From Akkermansiaceae bacterium (GTDB taxonomy: Bacteria; Verrucomicrobiota; Verrucomicrobiia; Verrucomicrobiales; Akkermansiaceae), in assembly GCA_025457665.1 (NCBI GenBank), contig JALOTY010000022.1, forward strand, positions 1 through 50,174: a stretch of DNA of 50,174 bases, given 5' to 3'. This document shows, piece by piece, positions 40,346 through 49,041 of the stretch. Below the pieces are notes generated by a model. The model was not told the DNA's origin. It made no database searches and saw only the letters and a list, made by a program, of their open reading frames with translations. The first letter of the stretch is position 1; each line of letters begins with the position of its first letter. A program made the translations under genes and the position numbers.

Positions 40346-40645
40346 TCAGCGGCCCATGTTGAGGATCTGTTCGAGGATGGCGAGGTAGTCCTCGAAGGCC
40401 TTCCGCCCCGGGGCACTGAGCCAGTAGAGCGTCTGCGGACGGCCGTCGCCGGTGAATTTTTCGGAGTCCAGATACCCCGCCGTGCCCAGGGTGCGGAGGT
40501 GGGTGATCAGGTTGCCATCACTCATTTCCAACTCGCCCTTGAGGTCTTGAAAGGACCACGGCTCCACCCGTGAGGCCAGCAGGGTCATGATGGACAGCCG
40601 GCCTTTCTCGTGGATGGTTTTGTCGAGCTTGGAGAAATCGATCAT
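40346..40645 (-). CDS. Winged-helix transcriptional regulator (HTH_34 type)
   Basis: A 99-residue protein: MIDFSKLDKTIHEKGRLSIM, then TLLASRVEPWSFQDLKGELEMSDGNLITHLRTLGTAGYLDSEKFTGDGRPQTLYWLSAPGRKAFEDYLAIL. It is the PF13601 winged-helix family related to MarR/PadR regulators; MSDGNLITHLRTL is the recognition helix and GDGRPQTLYWLS the wing. Its start overlaps the upstream membrane-protein gene by 4 bp. Such pairs commonly act together, the regulator controlling the membrane-protein operon. Confidence 0.88.
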   Translation of the reverse strand: MIDFSKLDKTIHEKGRLSIMTLLASRVEPWSFQDLKGELEMSDGNLITHLRTLGTAGYLDSEKFTGDGRPQTLYWLSAPGRKAFEDYLAILEQILNMGR

Positions 40646-41268
40646 GCCTCGGCCGGGTCGCGGCGGGTCGTGGTGACGATGGCGGCTCCGTAGAGAAGAT
40701 GGAAACCTCCGAAGGTCGCCGCCATCAAGCCGGAAGGTCCGAGTTTCAACAACAACGGGGAGGCCGATTGCACGAAGGTCATGGCCGAAAAGGAAGCGAT
40801 GCCCGTGACGGCAAAGGCGATCCCGAGCCAGCTCATCGACTTCGGCGCGAACTCGCGGATCGCCAGCAGGGCCAGGCCGTAGTGGAGAATCCACATGGAA
40901 GCCGCATGGGTTTCCCGACCGGCGGTGCCGTGGCGGAGGAAAAGCAGGCCCAGGAAACCCCCGGCGATCAAGGAAGGCAGGGCTCCGCGAAGGGCGACCT
41001 TGAGTCCGTGGCTCCAGAAAGTTTTCCCGGAAGCCCGCGCCGCCCGGAACAATTGCCAGGAGGCGAACACCAAGGCCCCTGCCAGACCGACGAGCCACAC
41101 CGAACCCCACGCCCAGCCAGCCTTGCCCTCGGAAATCCACCCACAGGCGAGAGATAGCGCACCACCCAGCATCGCCGCCTCACCGGAAAGCGCCCGGAAA
41201 ATCGTCGCCCGCTGCATCATCGTCCGGATCGCCCGCAACTGCTCGGCGGCTTCCTCGTGAGTCGTCAT
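40642..41268 (-). CDS. Integral membrane protein coupled to the winged-helix regulator
   Basis: About 208 residues from MTTHEEAAEQLRAIRTMMQRATIFRALSG, a short soluble helix, then six hydrophobic segments (for example AAMLGGALSLACGWI, WLVGLAGALVFASW, SLIAGGFLGLLFL). I do not recognise a named family. The 4-bp overlap with the regulator gene indicates a common operon. The frame is open to 41334, but the residues before 41268 are not family-like. Confidence 0.75.
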   Translation of the reverse strand: MTTHEEAAEQLRAIRTMMQRATIFRALSGEAAMLGGALSLACGWISEGKAGWAWGSVWLVGLAGALVFASWQLFRAARASGKTFWSHGLKVALRGALPSLIAGGFLGLLFLRHGTAGRETHAASMWILHYGLALLAIREFAPKSMSWLGIAFAVTGIASFSAMTFVQSASPLLLKLGPSGLMAATFGGFHLLYGAAIVTTTRRDPAEA

Positions 41269-41336
41269 GCCCGGAGCTTTGTTGAACAAAGTTTCCCTTG
41301 GCAAGCGGGAATTGGCCTCGTGACCACCGGCCACGC

Positions 41337-42155
41337 TCAGAATCCGCGCATGAAGGATTCTTCCACCGGAGGATCGGTCACTTTGGCGAAATCCACCTCC
41401 AGCACGGCATGGTGACCTTCCCCCTCATCGGGATAGCCGATGGTGCCTGAAAGACGGATCCAGGTGTTGTCCTCCACTTCGGGTGGTGCGTCCTTGAAGC
41501 GGGCAATGATCGGGATCGGCCGGCTGTCGGCTGCACAACAGGTGATGAAAAGCCGGTAAAGCCGCCGCTGGTTCGCCGGTGCGTGGGGATCGGGATCGCG
41601 GATCAGGCGGCCTTCGGTGACCACCTGCATCCCCCCGACCAAGCCGCGCATCTCGGGGTCGGCACTGGAAAAAAACAGCTCCAAAAGGGGAAACTGCCGA
41701 TAGCCATTTTCATCCGGCGGGTGCTGGCGTTCGATGATTTCCTTGGTCAACGGCGGCAATGTGGACGCCAGGAAAATCCCGGACTCCGCCGCCGTGTCAT
41801 CGAGCCCCTTCCGCGTCAGGGCCGCCAGGGAATAGCTGTCCTTGGTCCACCCGGTGGCCAGCAACAGCGGCGCCACCAGGATGAGAAAGGCGCCGATGGG
41901 ATGGATGTCGAGCGACTCATGGTCATGCGTGTCCTCCGGCCCGTGCTGGTGCCCGCAGGTGGCATACTCGCGGGCGGTCAGCAGGCAGAAGAGCCCCACC
42001 ACCACCAGCCCGAGCCCGCCGAGGAAAGCGATCACCCGGAAGTCCGGAGCCAGGTATTTCACCAGTCGCCCGGAGGTGTGGAAATACACCAGAACCGCGC
42101 CCCACAGGATCAGGGCCAGCGCTTGCAGACTGCGGCTCAGAACCATCGATTTCAT
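41337..42155 (-). CDS. DUF1980/TIGR03943 family membrane protein
   Basis: A 272-residue protein with two N-terminal membrane helices (ALALILWGAVLVYFHTSG, VIAFLGGLGLVVVGLFCLLTA), a short His-rich loop (CGHQHGPEDTHDHE), a third helix and a soluble beta-rich domain ending FITCCAADSRPIPIIARF...TWIRLSGTIGY. The CCAAD phrase and this layout match B. subtilis YcgQ. These proteins are encoded next to YraQ/DUF318 permeases, and a two-component metal or other export system is suspected. Its start overlaps the permease stop by 4 bp. Confidence 0.9.
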   Translation of the reverse strand: MKSMVLSRSLQALALILWGAVLVYFHTSGRLVKYLAPDFRVIAFLGGLGLVVVGLFCLLTAREYATCGHQHGPEDTHDHESLDIHPIGAFLILVAPLLLATGWTKDSYSLAALTRKGLDDTAAESGIFLASTLPPLTKEIIERQHPPDENGYRQFPLLELFFSSADPEMRGLVGGMQVVTEGRLIRDPDPHAPANQRRLYRLFITCCAADSRPIPIIARFKDAPPEVEDNTWIRLSGTIGYPDEGEGHHAVLEVDFAKVTDPPVEESFMRGF

Positions 42156-43207
42156 GGCGCGGATAGAGGCGGGTTCATGGCGGAAATCGCGGCCTGCCAA
42201 CCGATGGCCGCCGCGCCGATCCCGAGGAAGAGACCGATCGCCAACAGCACGATCGTGCGGCGGCGCAGCACGGTCTGATAGAGGAAGAGCAGCTTCACAT
42301 CCATCATCGGGCCGAAGGTGAGGAAGGCCAATTTCGCTCCCCAGGTGAACTTGTGAAGCGTCGCGGCGATGAAGGCATCCGAGGTGCTGCAAAGGCTCAG
42401 CACGAAGGCCAGCGCCATGAGCGCGGCAGGACCCGCCACCTGGCCTTCCGCCAGGGTATCGAGCCACTCGGCACCGGGGGCGATGCCGGTGTTGAACAGC
42501 GCCGTGATGGCCACGCCGATGGTGAAATACACCCCCACATCGGTGAAATCGCGCATCGCCGAACGGAAAGCCGCCACCATCCGGCTGCCTCCCTCGCCCT
42601 CATGGGAATGCCCGTGATCGTGCCCGCAGCAAGCCTCGCCATGCTCGTGATCGTGCCCGCAATCCTTGGCAGAAGCGGTCGCTTTTCCCTCCGCTTCCAC
42701 GGATTCCACCAGCTTCGGCTTCAGCAGTTTGCGCAGCGGGATCTTCGATACAATCAAACCCACCGCCACCGCCACGAGGAAACCCAGACCCAGCCGCGAA
42801 ACCGTCATCACCACACTCGCACTCGCCGTGCCCCACTCGCCCAGCGCCACGATCGGCCCCTTGAAGGCCTTCCAGGTCGAAAGCGCCGTGATCGGATTCA
42901 CGATCGGCGCGGCCAGCATGTAAGTCAGCGCGCAGGAAACCGGCAGACCCTTTTTCACCAGCCGCCGGATCACCGGCACCACCGCACACTCGCAGACCGG
43001 CAGGATGCCGCCTAACAGACCCGCCACCAGGATCGCCGGCAGCGTCCGCCGCGGCAGCATCCGGTCCATGGTGTTCGATGGCAGATAGATGTCGATGAAC
43101 CCGCTGATGAGCGTCCCCAGAAGAATGAAGGGAGCCCCTTCGAAAAGGATGCTCAGGAAGGCAAAGGCGAAATCCTGTCGGGAATCGGCAGACACGGCCC
43201 AAAGCAT
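42152..43207 (-). CDS. YraQ/DUF318-family permease with His-rich cytoplasmic loop
   Basis: A 351-residue membrane protein with about eight helices. The first half carries the family phrase GGILPVCECAVVPVIRRLVKKGLPVSCALTYMLAAPIVNPIT and the second FVLSLCSTSDAFIAATL. The two halves are joined by a loop rich in His, Cys and Asp (CGHDHEHGEACCGHDHGHSH), a probable metal-binding site. It is cotranscribed with the DUF1980 protein. In Bacillus and other bacteria this pair (YcgR-YcgQ) is controlled by zinc-type repressors in some species; no such regulator is seen here. ATG at 43207 is preferred over TTG at 43213. Confidence 0.9.
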   Translation of the reverse strand: MLWAVSADSRQDFAFAFLSILFEGAPFILLGTLISGFIDIYLPSNTMDRMLPRRTLPAILVAGLLGGILPVCECAVVPVIRRLVKKGLPVSCALTYMLAAPIVNPITALSTWKAFKGPIVALGEWGTASASVVMTVSRLGLGFLVAVAVGLIVSKIPLRKLLKPKLVESVEAEGKATASAKDCGHDHEHGEACCGHDHGHSHEGEGGSRMVAAFRSAMRDFTDVGVYFTIGVAITALFNTGIAPGAEWLDTLAEGQVAGPAALMALAFVLSLCSTSDAFIAATLHKFTWGAKLAFLTFGPMMDVKLLFLYQTVLRRRTIVLLAIGLFLGIGAAAIGWQAAISAMNPPLSAP

Positions 43208-43225
43208 GCCCAAGCCGCCCGGTCT

Positions 43226-43241
43226 GGCAATGAAGATTGCC
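43226..43241. promoter_or_regulatory. Inverted repeat upstream of the permease operon
   Basis: GGCAAT-GAAG-ATTGCC, a perfect 6-bp inverted repeat 19 bp before the permease ATG; a possible operator. It looks a little like a sigma-54 promoter but the spacing is one base off. Confidence 0.4.
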
Positions 43242-43362
43242 CCGAAACTAGATGGCAGCAGCGCTCAAAACACAGGTAATTAAGATTGCTTAACTATTAA
43301 GTTCCTGAAACTTTCTGACGCGTCCCCTTTTTCGCTGTTTCACCCTTCACCCTGTTGCACGC

Positions 43363-44235
43363 ATGTTTTTCCGCCTGATTTTCGTCATGGCGCTGTTCAG
43401 CCCTGTCTGCGGATGGGGCCAGAGCGCCTTGTCCCTGCTACCCTTCAATGGCGGCGATGCGAACGTGGATGAAAGCCTCAACGGCTGGATCGTGCCGGAC
43501 CAGTTCGGGCTCTCCCAGTATTCCGGATACGTCGGCCACCTCGGCGTGATTTTTCAGGATCAGGCCGCCTTTGCTGCGGTGGTCGGCACACCGCGCGGCA
43601 GCTTCCGGGGAGACAGCAGCGGCAGCTACGCCGGGCAGCTCGGCTTGGTCGCCTTCTGCATCGACTCCGAAACATCCTTCCTCGGAACCTCGAATCAGGC
43701 ACCTCAGAACTACACCGCCCATCAGGCCTACAATGCCGAGGCGCGCTATCTTGGCGAAGGAGTGAGCGGATACGGCACCGGCGGCCTTCTTCGCGCCGCT
43801 TACCTGCTGGAAACGTTCTACGATGATGCCATGGCCGCCGGTGATCTCGGTGCCGCCGCCCTCCAATCCTCGATCTGGGAGGTCCTCACGGATTCCACTC
43901 CCGATCTCGCCCTGGGTGTCGGCAACTATTTCCTCCGCAACAACACGGGCGATGCCACGCTCAATGGCAGGGCAGACCAGATGATCACCCTGACCAACAC
44001 CTGGTTCAGCACCGCAGTCACCAACAATTGGGGCGGCAGCAGCTACGATCCCGGCGACCGCGTGGTTTTCTGGCTCGATCCGAATGCCACCTCCGCCAAC
44101 CAATCGATCATCACCCTCAATCCCATTTCCAACGGCTCCCCCATCATCGCCGTGCCCGAACCCAGCTCCGCCCTGATCATGCTCGCCGCTCTCGGGCTCC
44201 TGTTCCGGCGTGGTCGTGTAAGTCAAAATTCGTAG
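43363..44235 (+). CDS. PEP-CTERM protein with thioester-like domain
   Basis: A 290-residue exported protein with signal peptide MFFRLIFVMALFSPVCGWGQS. The middle reads GLVAFCIDSETSFLG and later AAYLLETFYDDAMAAGDLGAAALQSSIWEVLTD; a cysteine in FCID followed by an AA-x-QxxIWEV motif is the pattern of thioester-type adhesin domains found on other surface proteins, so covalent binding to a target is conceivable but speculative. The C-terminus VPEPSSALIMLAALGLLFRRGR is a PEP-CTERM signal. Its start follows an AT-rich region with overlapping inverted repeats (TTAAG-ATTG-CTTAA-CTA-TTAAG at 43280-43301) that may hold its promoter. Confidence 0.82.
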   Translation: MFFRLIFVMALFSPVCGWGQSALSLLPFNGGDANVDESLNGWIVPDQFGLSQYSGYVGHLGVIFQDQAAFAAVVGTPRGSFRGDSSGSYAGQLGLVAFCIDSETSFLGTSNQAPQNYTAHQAYNAEARYLGEGVSGYGTGGLLRAAYLLETFYDDAMAAGDLGAAALQSSIWEVLTDSTPDLALGVGNYFLRNNTGDATLNGRADQMITLTNTWFSTAVTNNWGGSSYDPGDRVVFWLDPNATSANQSIITLNPISNGSPIIAVPEPSSALIMLAALGLLFRRGRVSQNS

Positions 44236-44291
44236 GGGTCACCGGAAAATTGTTCCGAAAGAAAGTTTCTCTCGCGGACGTTTTCCGGCCG

Positions 44292-47200
44292 ATGCTGCGA
44301 TTTCATCCAAGCGCCCCGGCTGCCATCCTCGCCCTCACGGTCTTGAGCCAATGTGAGCGGAGTGAAGTCCGTGCGGTTTCCCCTGCGGAAAAATCGACAG
44401 AGACCGCTTTTGCCCACCATGGAGAGGTCGATTTCAATCGCGACGTCCGCCCCATCCTTTCCGACCGCTGTTTCGCCTGCCACGGACCGGACGCCAACAA
44501 GGGCCGCGAAGCCGGGCTCCGCCTGGATACCTTCGAGGGTGCCACCATGGTCCTCGAAAGCGGAAAAAAGGCCATCGTCCCGGGAAATCCCGAGGCCAGC
44601 GAAATGGTCAAACGGATGCATACCCACGACCCCGAGCTGCTCATGCCCCCGGCCAAGCTCGACCGCCCTCTGAGCGATGCGGAAAAGGCCATCCTCGAAG
44701 CCTGGATCCGCCAGGGAGCGGAATACCAACCCCACTGGGCCTTCGTGCCGCCCAAGACGCATCCGGCGGAAGGCCCGGCGGAAAATGGATGGGGCAGCGA
44801 CGCCATCGACCATTTCACCCATGCCGCCATGACCAAGGCCGGCCTCGAACCAAATCCCGAGGCCGATCCCGCCACGCTCCTCCGCCGCGCCTCGCTCACC
44901 CTCACCGGCCTGCCGCCCTCGCCGGATCAAGTCGCCGCCTTCCTCAAGGACCCCTCGCCCGAAGCCTACGCCCGCGAGGTCGATGCCATGCTCGCCTCCC
45001 CCCGCTTCGGCGAACGCATGGCCCAGGAGTGGCTCGATGTCGCCCGCTTCGCCGATACCTACGGCTACCAGACCGATAAACCGAATTTCACCTGGCCCTG
45101 GCGCGATTGGGTCATCCGCGCTTTCAACGAAAACCTGCCGCACGATGACTTCATCGTCTGGCAGATCGCCGGAGACATGCTGCCCGAGGCCACCCAGGAC
45201 CAGAAACTCGCCACCCTCTTCAATCGCCTGCACCGCCAGACCGAAGAAGGCGGCTCCATCGAGCCCGAGTTCCGCATGGAATACGTTGCCGATCGCGTCC
45301 ACACCTACGGCACCGCCTTCCTTGGCCTGACCATGGAGTGCTCGCGCTGCCACGATCACAAATACGACCCCATCCCGCAGGAAGACTACTACAGCCTCGC
45401 GTCCATGTTCGGTCAGATCGATGAATCCGGCCTGCTGCCCTATTCCATTTCCACCTCCGCCCCGCCACCCTCCATGCACCTCATGGAGCCGCATCACCCG
45501 GCCGAGGTCGCGAAACGCCGCGCCGCCCTCGAGCAGGCGGAGAAACAAGCCGCCGCCCTGCCCGCCACTCGTGAAGCCGCCTTCCAGGCATGGCTCACCA
45601 CCGCCACGGACGCCGCGCCGCCCGCCCCCGTCGCCCACTACACGCTCGATGCCATCGAAAACGGCACCCTCGCCAATGCCATCCCCGGCACCCCCGCCGC
45701 CAAACTCTCCGGCGGCAGCCCGAAACCCATCCCCGGCGCCGCCGGCCAGGCGATGGAGTTCGATGGCGATACCGTCCTGAACCTCGAAGGCACTGGCGGC
45801 ATCACCCGCCACGACCCCGTCAGCCTCTCCCTCCACATCTTCTCGCCGGATGCCAAGGACCGCGCCGTCATTCTCCACTCCGGCCCCAGCATGTATTCCC
45901 AGGCCGCCGATGCCTCCGGCTTCGAACTTCTCCTCGAAAAAGGCCGCCTGCGCTGGAGTTGCATCGCCCTCTGGCCCGGCAGCGCCGCTTCCATCGAAAC
46001 CGCCGATGCCTTCCCCACCGGTCGCTGGGTTCATGTCACCGCCACCTACGATGGCTCCTCATCCGCCGCCGGACTCCGGCTGTTCATCGACGGCGTTCCT
46101 AGTACGACGCACATCGTACGTGACCGCCTCGACCGCGCCATCGTCGCCGATGACTTCAAAGTCGCCGCCCGCCCGCGGGACGACCGCGGTTTCGCCCGGG
46201 GCGGCATCGATGACCTCCGCCTCTTCCGCGCCGTTCTGACCCCCGCCGATGTCGCCGCGCTGCGCGGTGAAATGCTGTTGGATCAGCTCCAGCTTGCCCG
46301 CCAAGGTGACGCCGCCGCGCGCGGGAAAATGTTCGAATGGTATCTGCGCCACATCGATGCCGAAACCATCGCCGCCCGCCAGGCCGCCATCGAGGCGCGC
46401 AAGCAGCTTTACGATCACTACCTCGATCACATCCCGCAGATCATGTGCATGGAGGAAAGCCCCTACAAAAAGCAATTTCACATCCTCGAACGCGGCGACT
46501 ACGCCTCGCCCGACCTTTCCCGTCCGGTGAAATCCGGTGCCCTTCCTGCGGTGATGGACTTCGATGAAAAACGCTTCACCCGCGACCGCCTCGGCCTCGC
46601 GAAATGGACCGTGGATCCTGCCAACCCGCTCACCGCCCGCGTCGCCGTGAACCGCTTCTGGCTCATCTGCTTCGGCCGCGGCATCGTTCCCACCCAGGAG
46701 AACTTCGGCCTCCAGGGCGATGCTCCCTCGCACCCCGAGCTGCTCGATACCCTGGCCCGCGATTTCGTCGATTCCGGCTGGGACGTGAAAGCCCTGCTGC
46801 GCCGCATCGTTCTCAGCGCCACCTTCCGCCAGTCCTCCACCGCCAGTGAGGAAAAGCTCACCAAGGACCCGCGCAACATCCTGCTCAGCCGCGGTCCCGC
46901 CTACCGGCTTTCCGCCGAGGCCATCCGTGATCAGGCCCTCTTCGCCGCCGGACTGCTGGTGGAAAAAGTCGGTGGCCCCAGCGTGAAACCTTGGCAGCCC
47001 GATGGCGTCTGGTCGGAAGCCGGCGCCGCCGGTGGCGAATACCAGCCCGACACCGGGGAAGGCCGCTACCGCCGTAGCATTTACACCTTCATCAAACGCA
47101 CCGCCCCGCCGCCCGGCATGGTCACGCTCGATGCCGGCAGCCGCGAAATCTGCCTGCCCCAGCGCCTCAGCACAAACACCCCCTTGCAGCCGCTCATCTT

Positions 47201-47498
47201 CCTCAACGACCTCGGCTTCTTCGAGTGCGCCCGTGGCCTCGCCACCCGCAGCCGCAAGGAAGCACCCGATTCCGCCCGCGCCGCCATCGAGCGCGCCTTC
47301 CTCATCCTCACCTCCCGCCCGCCCCGCCCGGCGGAAATCCAGGCCCTCGTCGATCTGCACGAAACCCAGACCGAACACTTCACCAAACATCCCGAAGACG
47401 CGGCCAAGGTCGCCGGCCAGCCGGATCCCGCGCTCGCTGCCATGACCCTCGTTTGCTCCACGCTGCTTACGGCCGATGCCGTCATCACCAACCGCTGA
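44292..47498 (+). CDS. DUF1549/DUF1553 protein with cytochrome c and LamG-like domains
   Basis: A 1068-residue exported protein from MLRFHPSAPAAILALTVLSQC, probably a lipoprotein (Cys21). The haem domain is VDFNRDVRPILSDRCFACHGPDANKG (CFACH); DUF1549 includes a second motif CSRCHDHKYDPI. Unlike the 27-kb paralogue, about 200 residues of LamG/concanavalin-like fold (VAHYTLDAIENGTLANAI to DDLRLFRAVLTPADVAALRG) are inserted between DUF1549 and DUF1553, suggesting glycan binding. DUF1553 follows (FGRGIVPTQENFGLQGDAPSHPELL). The open frame upstream of 44292 overlaps the PEP-CTERM gene. It pairs with the DUF1501 gene 20 bp downstream. Confidence 0.92.
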   Translation: MLRFHPSAPAAILALTVLSQCERSEVRAVSPAEKSTETAFAHHGEVDFNRDVRPILSDRCFACHGPDANKGREAGLRLDTFEGATMVLESGKKAIVPGNPEASEMVKRMHTHDPELLMPPAKLDRPLSDAEKAILEAWIRQGAEYQPHWAFVPPKTHPAEGPAENGWGSDAIDHFTHAAMTKAGLEPNPEADPATLLRRASLTLTGLPPSPDQVAAFLKDPSPEAYAREVDAMLASPRFGERMAQEWLDVARFADTYGYQTDKPNFTWPWRDWVIRAFNENLPHDDFIVWQIAGDMLPEATQDQKLATLFNRLHRQTEEGGSIEPEFRMEYVADRVHTYGTAFLGLTMECSRCHDHKYDPIPQEDYYSLASMFGQIDESGLLPYSISTSAPPPSMHLMEPHHPAEVAKRRAALEQAEKQAAALPATREAAFQAWLTTATDAAPPAPVAHYTLDAIENGTLANAIPGTPAAKLSGGSPKPIPGAAGQAMEFDGDTVLNLEGTGGITRHDPVSLSLHIFSPDAKDRAVILHSGPSMYSQAADASGFELLLEKGRLRWSCIALWPGSAASIETADAFPTGRWVHVTATYDGSSSAAGLRLFIDGVPSTTHIVRDRLDRAIVADDFKVAARPRDDRGFARGGIDDLRLFRAVLTPADVAALRGEMLLDQLQLARQGDAAARGKMFEWYLRHIDAETIAARQAAIEARKQLYDHYLDHIPQIMCMEESPYKKQFHILERGDYASPDLSRPVKSGALPAVMDFDEKRFTRDRLGLAKWTVDPANPLTARVAVNRFWLICFGRGIVPTQENFGLQGDAPSHPELLDTLARDFVDSGWDVKALLRRIVLSATFRQSSTASEEKLTKDPRNILLSRGPAYRLSAEAIRDQALFAAGLLVEKVGGPSVKPWQPDGVWSEAGAAGGEYQPDTGEGRYRRSIYTFIKRTAPPPGMVTLDAGSREICLPQRLSTNTPLQPLIFLNDLGFFECARGLATRSRKEAPDSARAAIERAFLILTSRPPRPAEIQALVDLHETQTEHFTKHPEDAAKVAGQPDPALAAMTLVCSTLLTADAVITNR

Positions 47499-47518
47499 AA
47501 CTCCAACACGCCAAGGTC

Positions 47519-48952
47519 ATGTCCACCCTTCCCCGCTACGATTCCCTCATGCACTACACCCGCCGCCATTTCATGGGCACCGGCGGGCTCGGACTCGGTG
47601 CCATGGCACTCGCCCACCTCACCGGCAAAAGCCAGGCCGGGGGCGTGTTGGAGAGCCCTCACCACCTCTCCAAGGTCAAACGCATCATCTACCTCTTCCA
47701 GGCCGGCGGCCCCTCGCATTTCGAAACCTTCGACCACAAACCCCTCCTCCGCGAACGCCACGGCCAGGCCCTGCCCAAGGAAGTCATCGGCAACCAGCGC
47801 CTCTCCACGATGAGTGGAAACCAAAGCATCCTGCCCATGGCCGGCTCCTTCACCGGTTTCAAAAAACACGGCAGGAACGGCACCGAGGTCTCCGACATCC
47901 TCCCTTACACCGCGAAGATCGCCGATGAAATCTGCGTGATCCGCTCGATGCATACCGAGGCGATCAATCACGACCCCGCCATCACTTTCTTCTGCACCGG
48001 CAGCCAGATCCCCGGCCGCCCGTCCATGGGGGCCTGGGCCTCCTACGGCCTCGGCAGCCTCAATGACAACCTGCCCGCCTTCATCGTCCTCGTCTCCCGC
48101 AACGCCCAGCGCGACCAACCCCTCTACACCCGCCTCTGGAGTTCCGGCTTCCTGCCCAGCGAGCACCAGGGCGTCCAGTTCCGCTCGGGAAAAGAACCCG
48201 TCCTCTACCTCACCAATCCCGAAGGCGTCTCGCCCCACGTCCGCAGGCACATGCTCGATGCCCTCGCCCGCCTGAATCACGATCAGGCCGCCGCCGAACT
48301 CGACCCCGAAGTCACCGCCCGCATCGCCCAGGCGGAAATGGCCTTCCGCATGCAAACCAGCGTCCCGGAAGTGACCGACCTCTCCGGCGAGTCGAAGGAA
48401 ACCCTCGACCTCTACGGGCCCGATGTCCACGTCCCCGGCAGCTACGCCGCGAACTGCCTGCTCGCCCGCCGCCTCGTCGAGCGCGATGTCCGCTTCGTCC
48501 AGCTCTTCCACCAAGGCTGGGACCAGCATGGGGATTGCCCCGCCGGCATCAGCCGCCAGTGCCGGCAGACCGATCAAGCCTCCGCCGCCCTTGTCATCGA
48601 TCTGAAAAGACGCGGTCTGTTAGAGGACACCCTCGTCGTCTGGGGTGGCGAGTTCGGACGCACCGCCTACAGCCAGGGCAAGCTCACGGCCGACAACTAC
48701 GGCCGCGACCACCACCCGCGCTGCTTCAGCATCTGGCTCGCCGGCGCCGGCATCAAGGGCGGCATCACCCACGGTCTAACAGATGAGTTCGGTTACAACA
48801 TCCTCGATGGTGCCGTCCACGTTCACGACCTCCATGCCACCATGCTCCACCTCATGGGCGTGGACCACGAGAAGCTCGTTTACAAATTCCAAGGCCGCTA
48901 CTTCCGCCTCACCGACATCGCCGGCCACCTCGTGAAACCCATCCTGGCGTGA
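47519..48952 (+). CDS. DUF1501 family exported protein (Tat signal), second copy
   Basis: A 477-residue paralogue of the gene at 30 kb. The twin-arginine signal is YTRRHFMGTGGLGLGAMAL. Shared landmarks are IIYLFQAGGPSHFETFDHKP, IRSMHTEAINHDPA, GSQIPGRPSMGAWASYGLG, LFHQGWDQHGD, GGEFGRTAYSQG and GRDHHPRCFSIW. It ends YFRLTDIAGHLVKPILA. It forms a two-gene operon with the LamG-containing DUF1553 gene. The reaction of this family is not known; the alkaline-phosphatase-like fold suggests sulfate or phosphate chemistry outside the cytoplasm. Confidence 0.93.
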   Translation: MSTLPRYDSLMHYTRRHFMGTGGLGLGAMALAHLTGKSQAGGVLESPHHLSKVKRIIYLFQAGGPSHFETFDHKPLLRERHGQALPKEVIGNQRLSTMSGNQSILPMAGSFTGFKKHGRNGTEVSDILPYTAKIADEICVIRSMHTEAINHDPAITFFCTGSQIPGRPSMGAWASYGLGSLNDNLPAFIVLVSRNAQRDQPLYTRLWSSGFLPSEHQGVQFRSGKEPVLYLTNPEGVSPHVRRHMLDALARLNHDQAAAELDPEVTARIAQAEMAFRMQTSVPEVTDLSGESKETLDLYGPDVHVPGSYAANCLLARRLVERDVRFVQLFHQGWDQHGDCPAGISRQCRQTDQASAALVIDLKRRGLLEDTLVVWGGEFGRTAYSQGKLTADNYGRDHHPRCFSIWLAGAGIKGGITHGLTDEFGYNILDGAVHVHDLHATMLHLMGVDHEKLVYKFQGRYFRLTDIAGHLVKPILA

Positions 48953-49041
48953 GACGCGCTGAGTGAATCCCTCCTCTTTGGGCTTCTCCTGGCCCCGCCA
49001 TCATGGCTCAATCCCGCAAGATTGATCGAGTTGGTACAAGC

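Noticed and set aside
43226..43241. Sigma-54 promoter TGGCA-N7-TTGC
   Set aside because: GG to GC spacing is one base too long; the sequence is better described as an inverted repeat.
44223..48577. Three long minus-strand frames (603, 443, 498 residues) over the second DUF1553-DUF1501 pair
   Set aside because: Same antisense pattern as the other pair.
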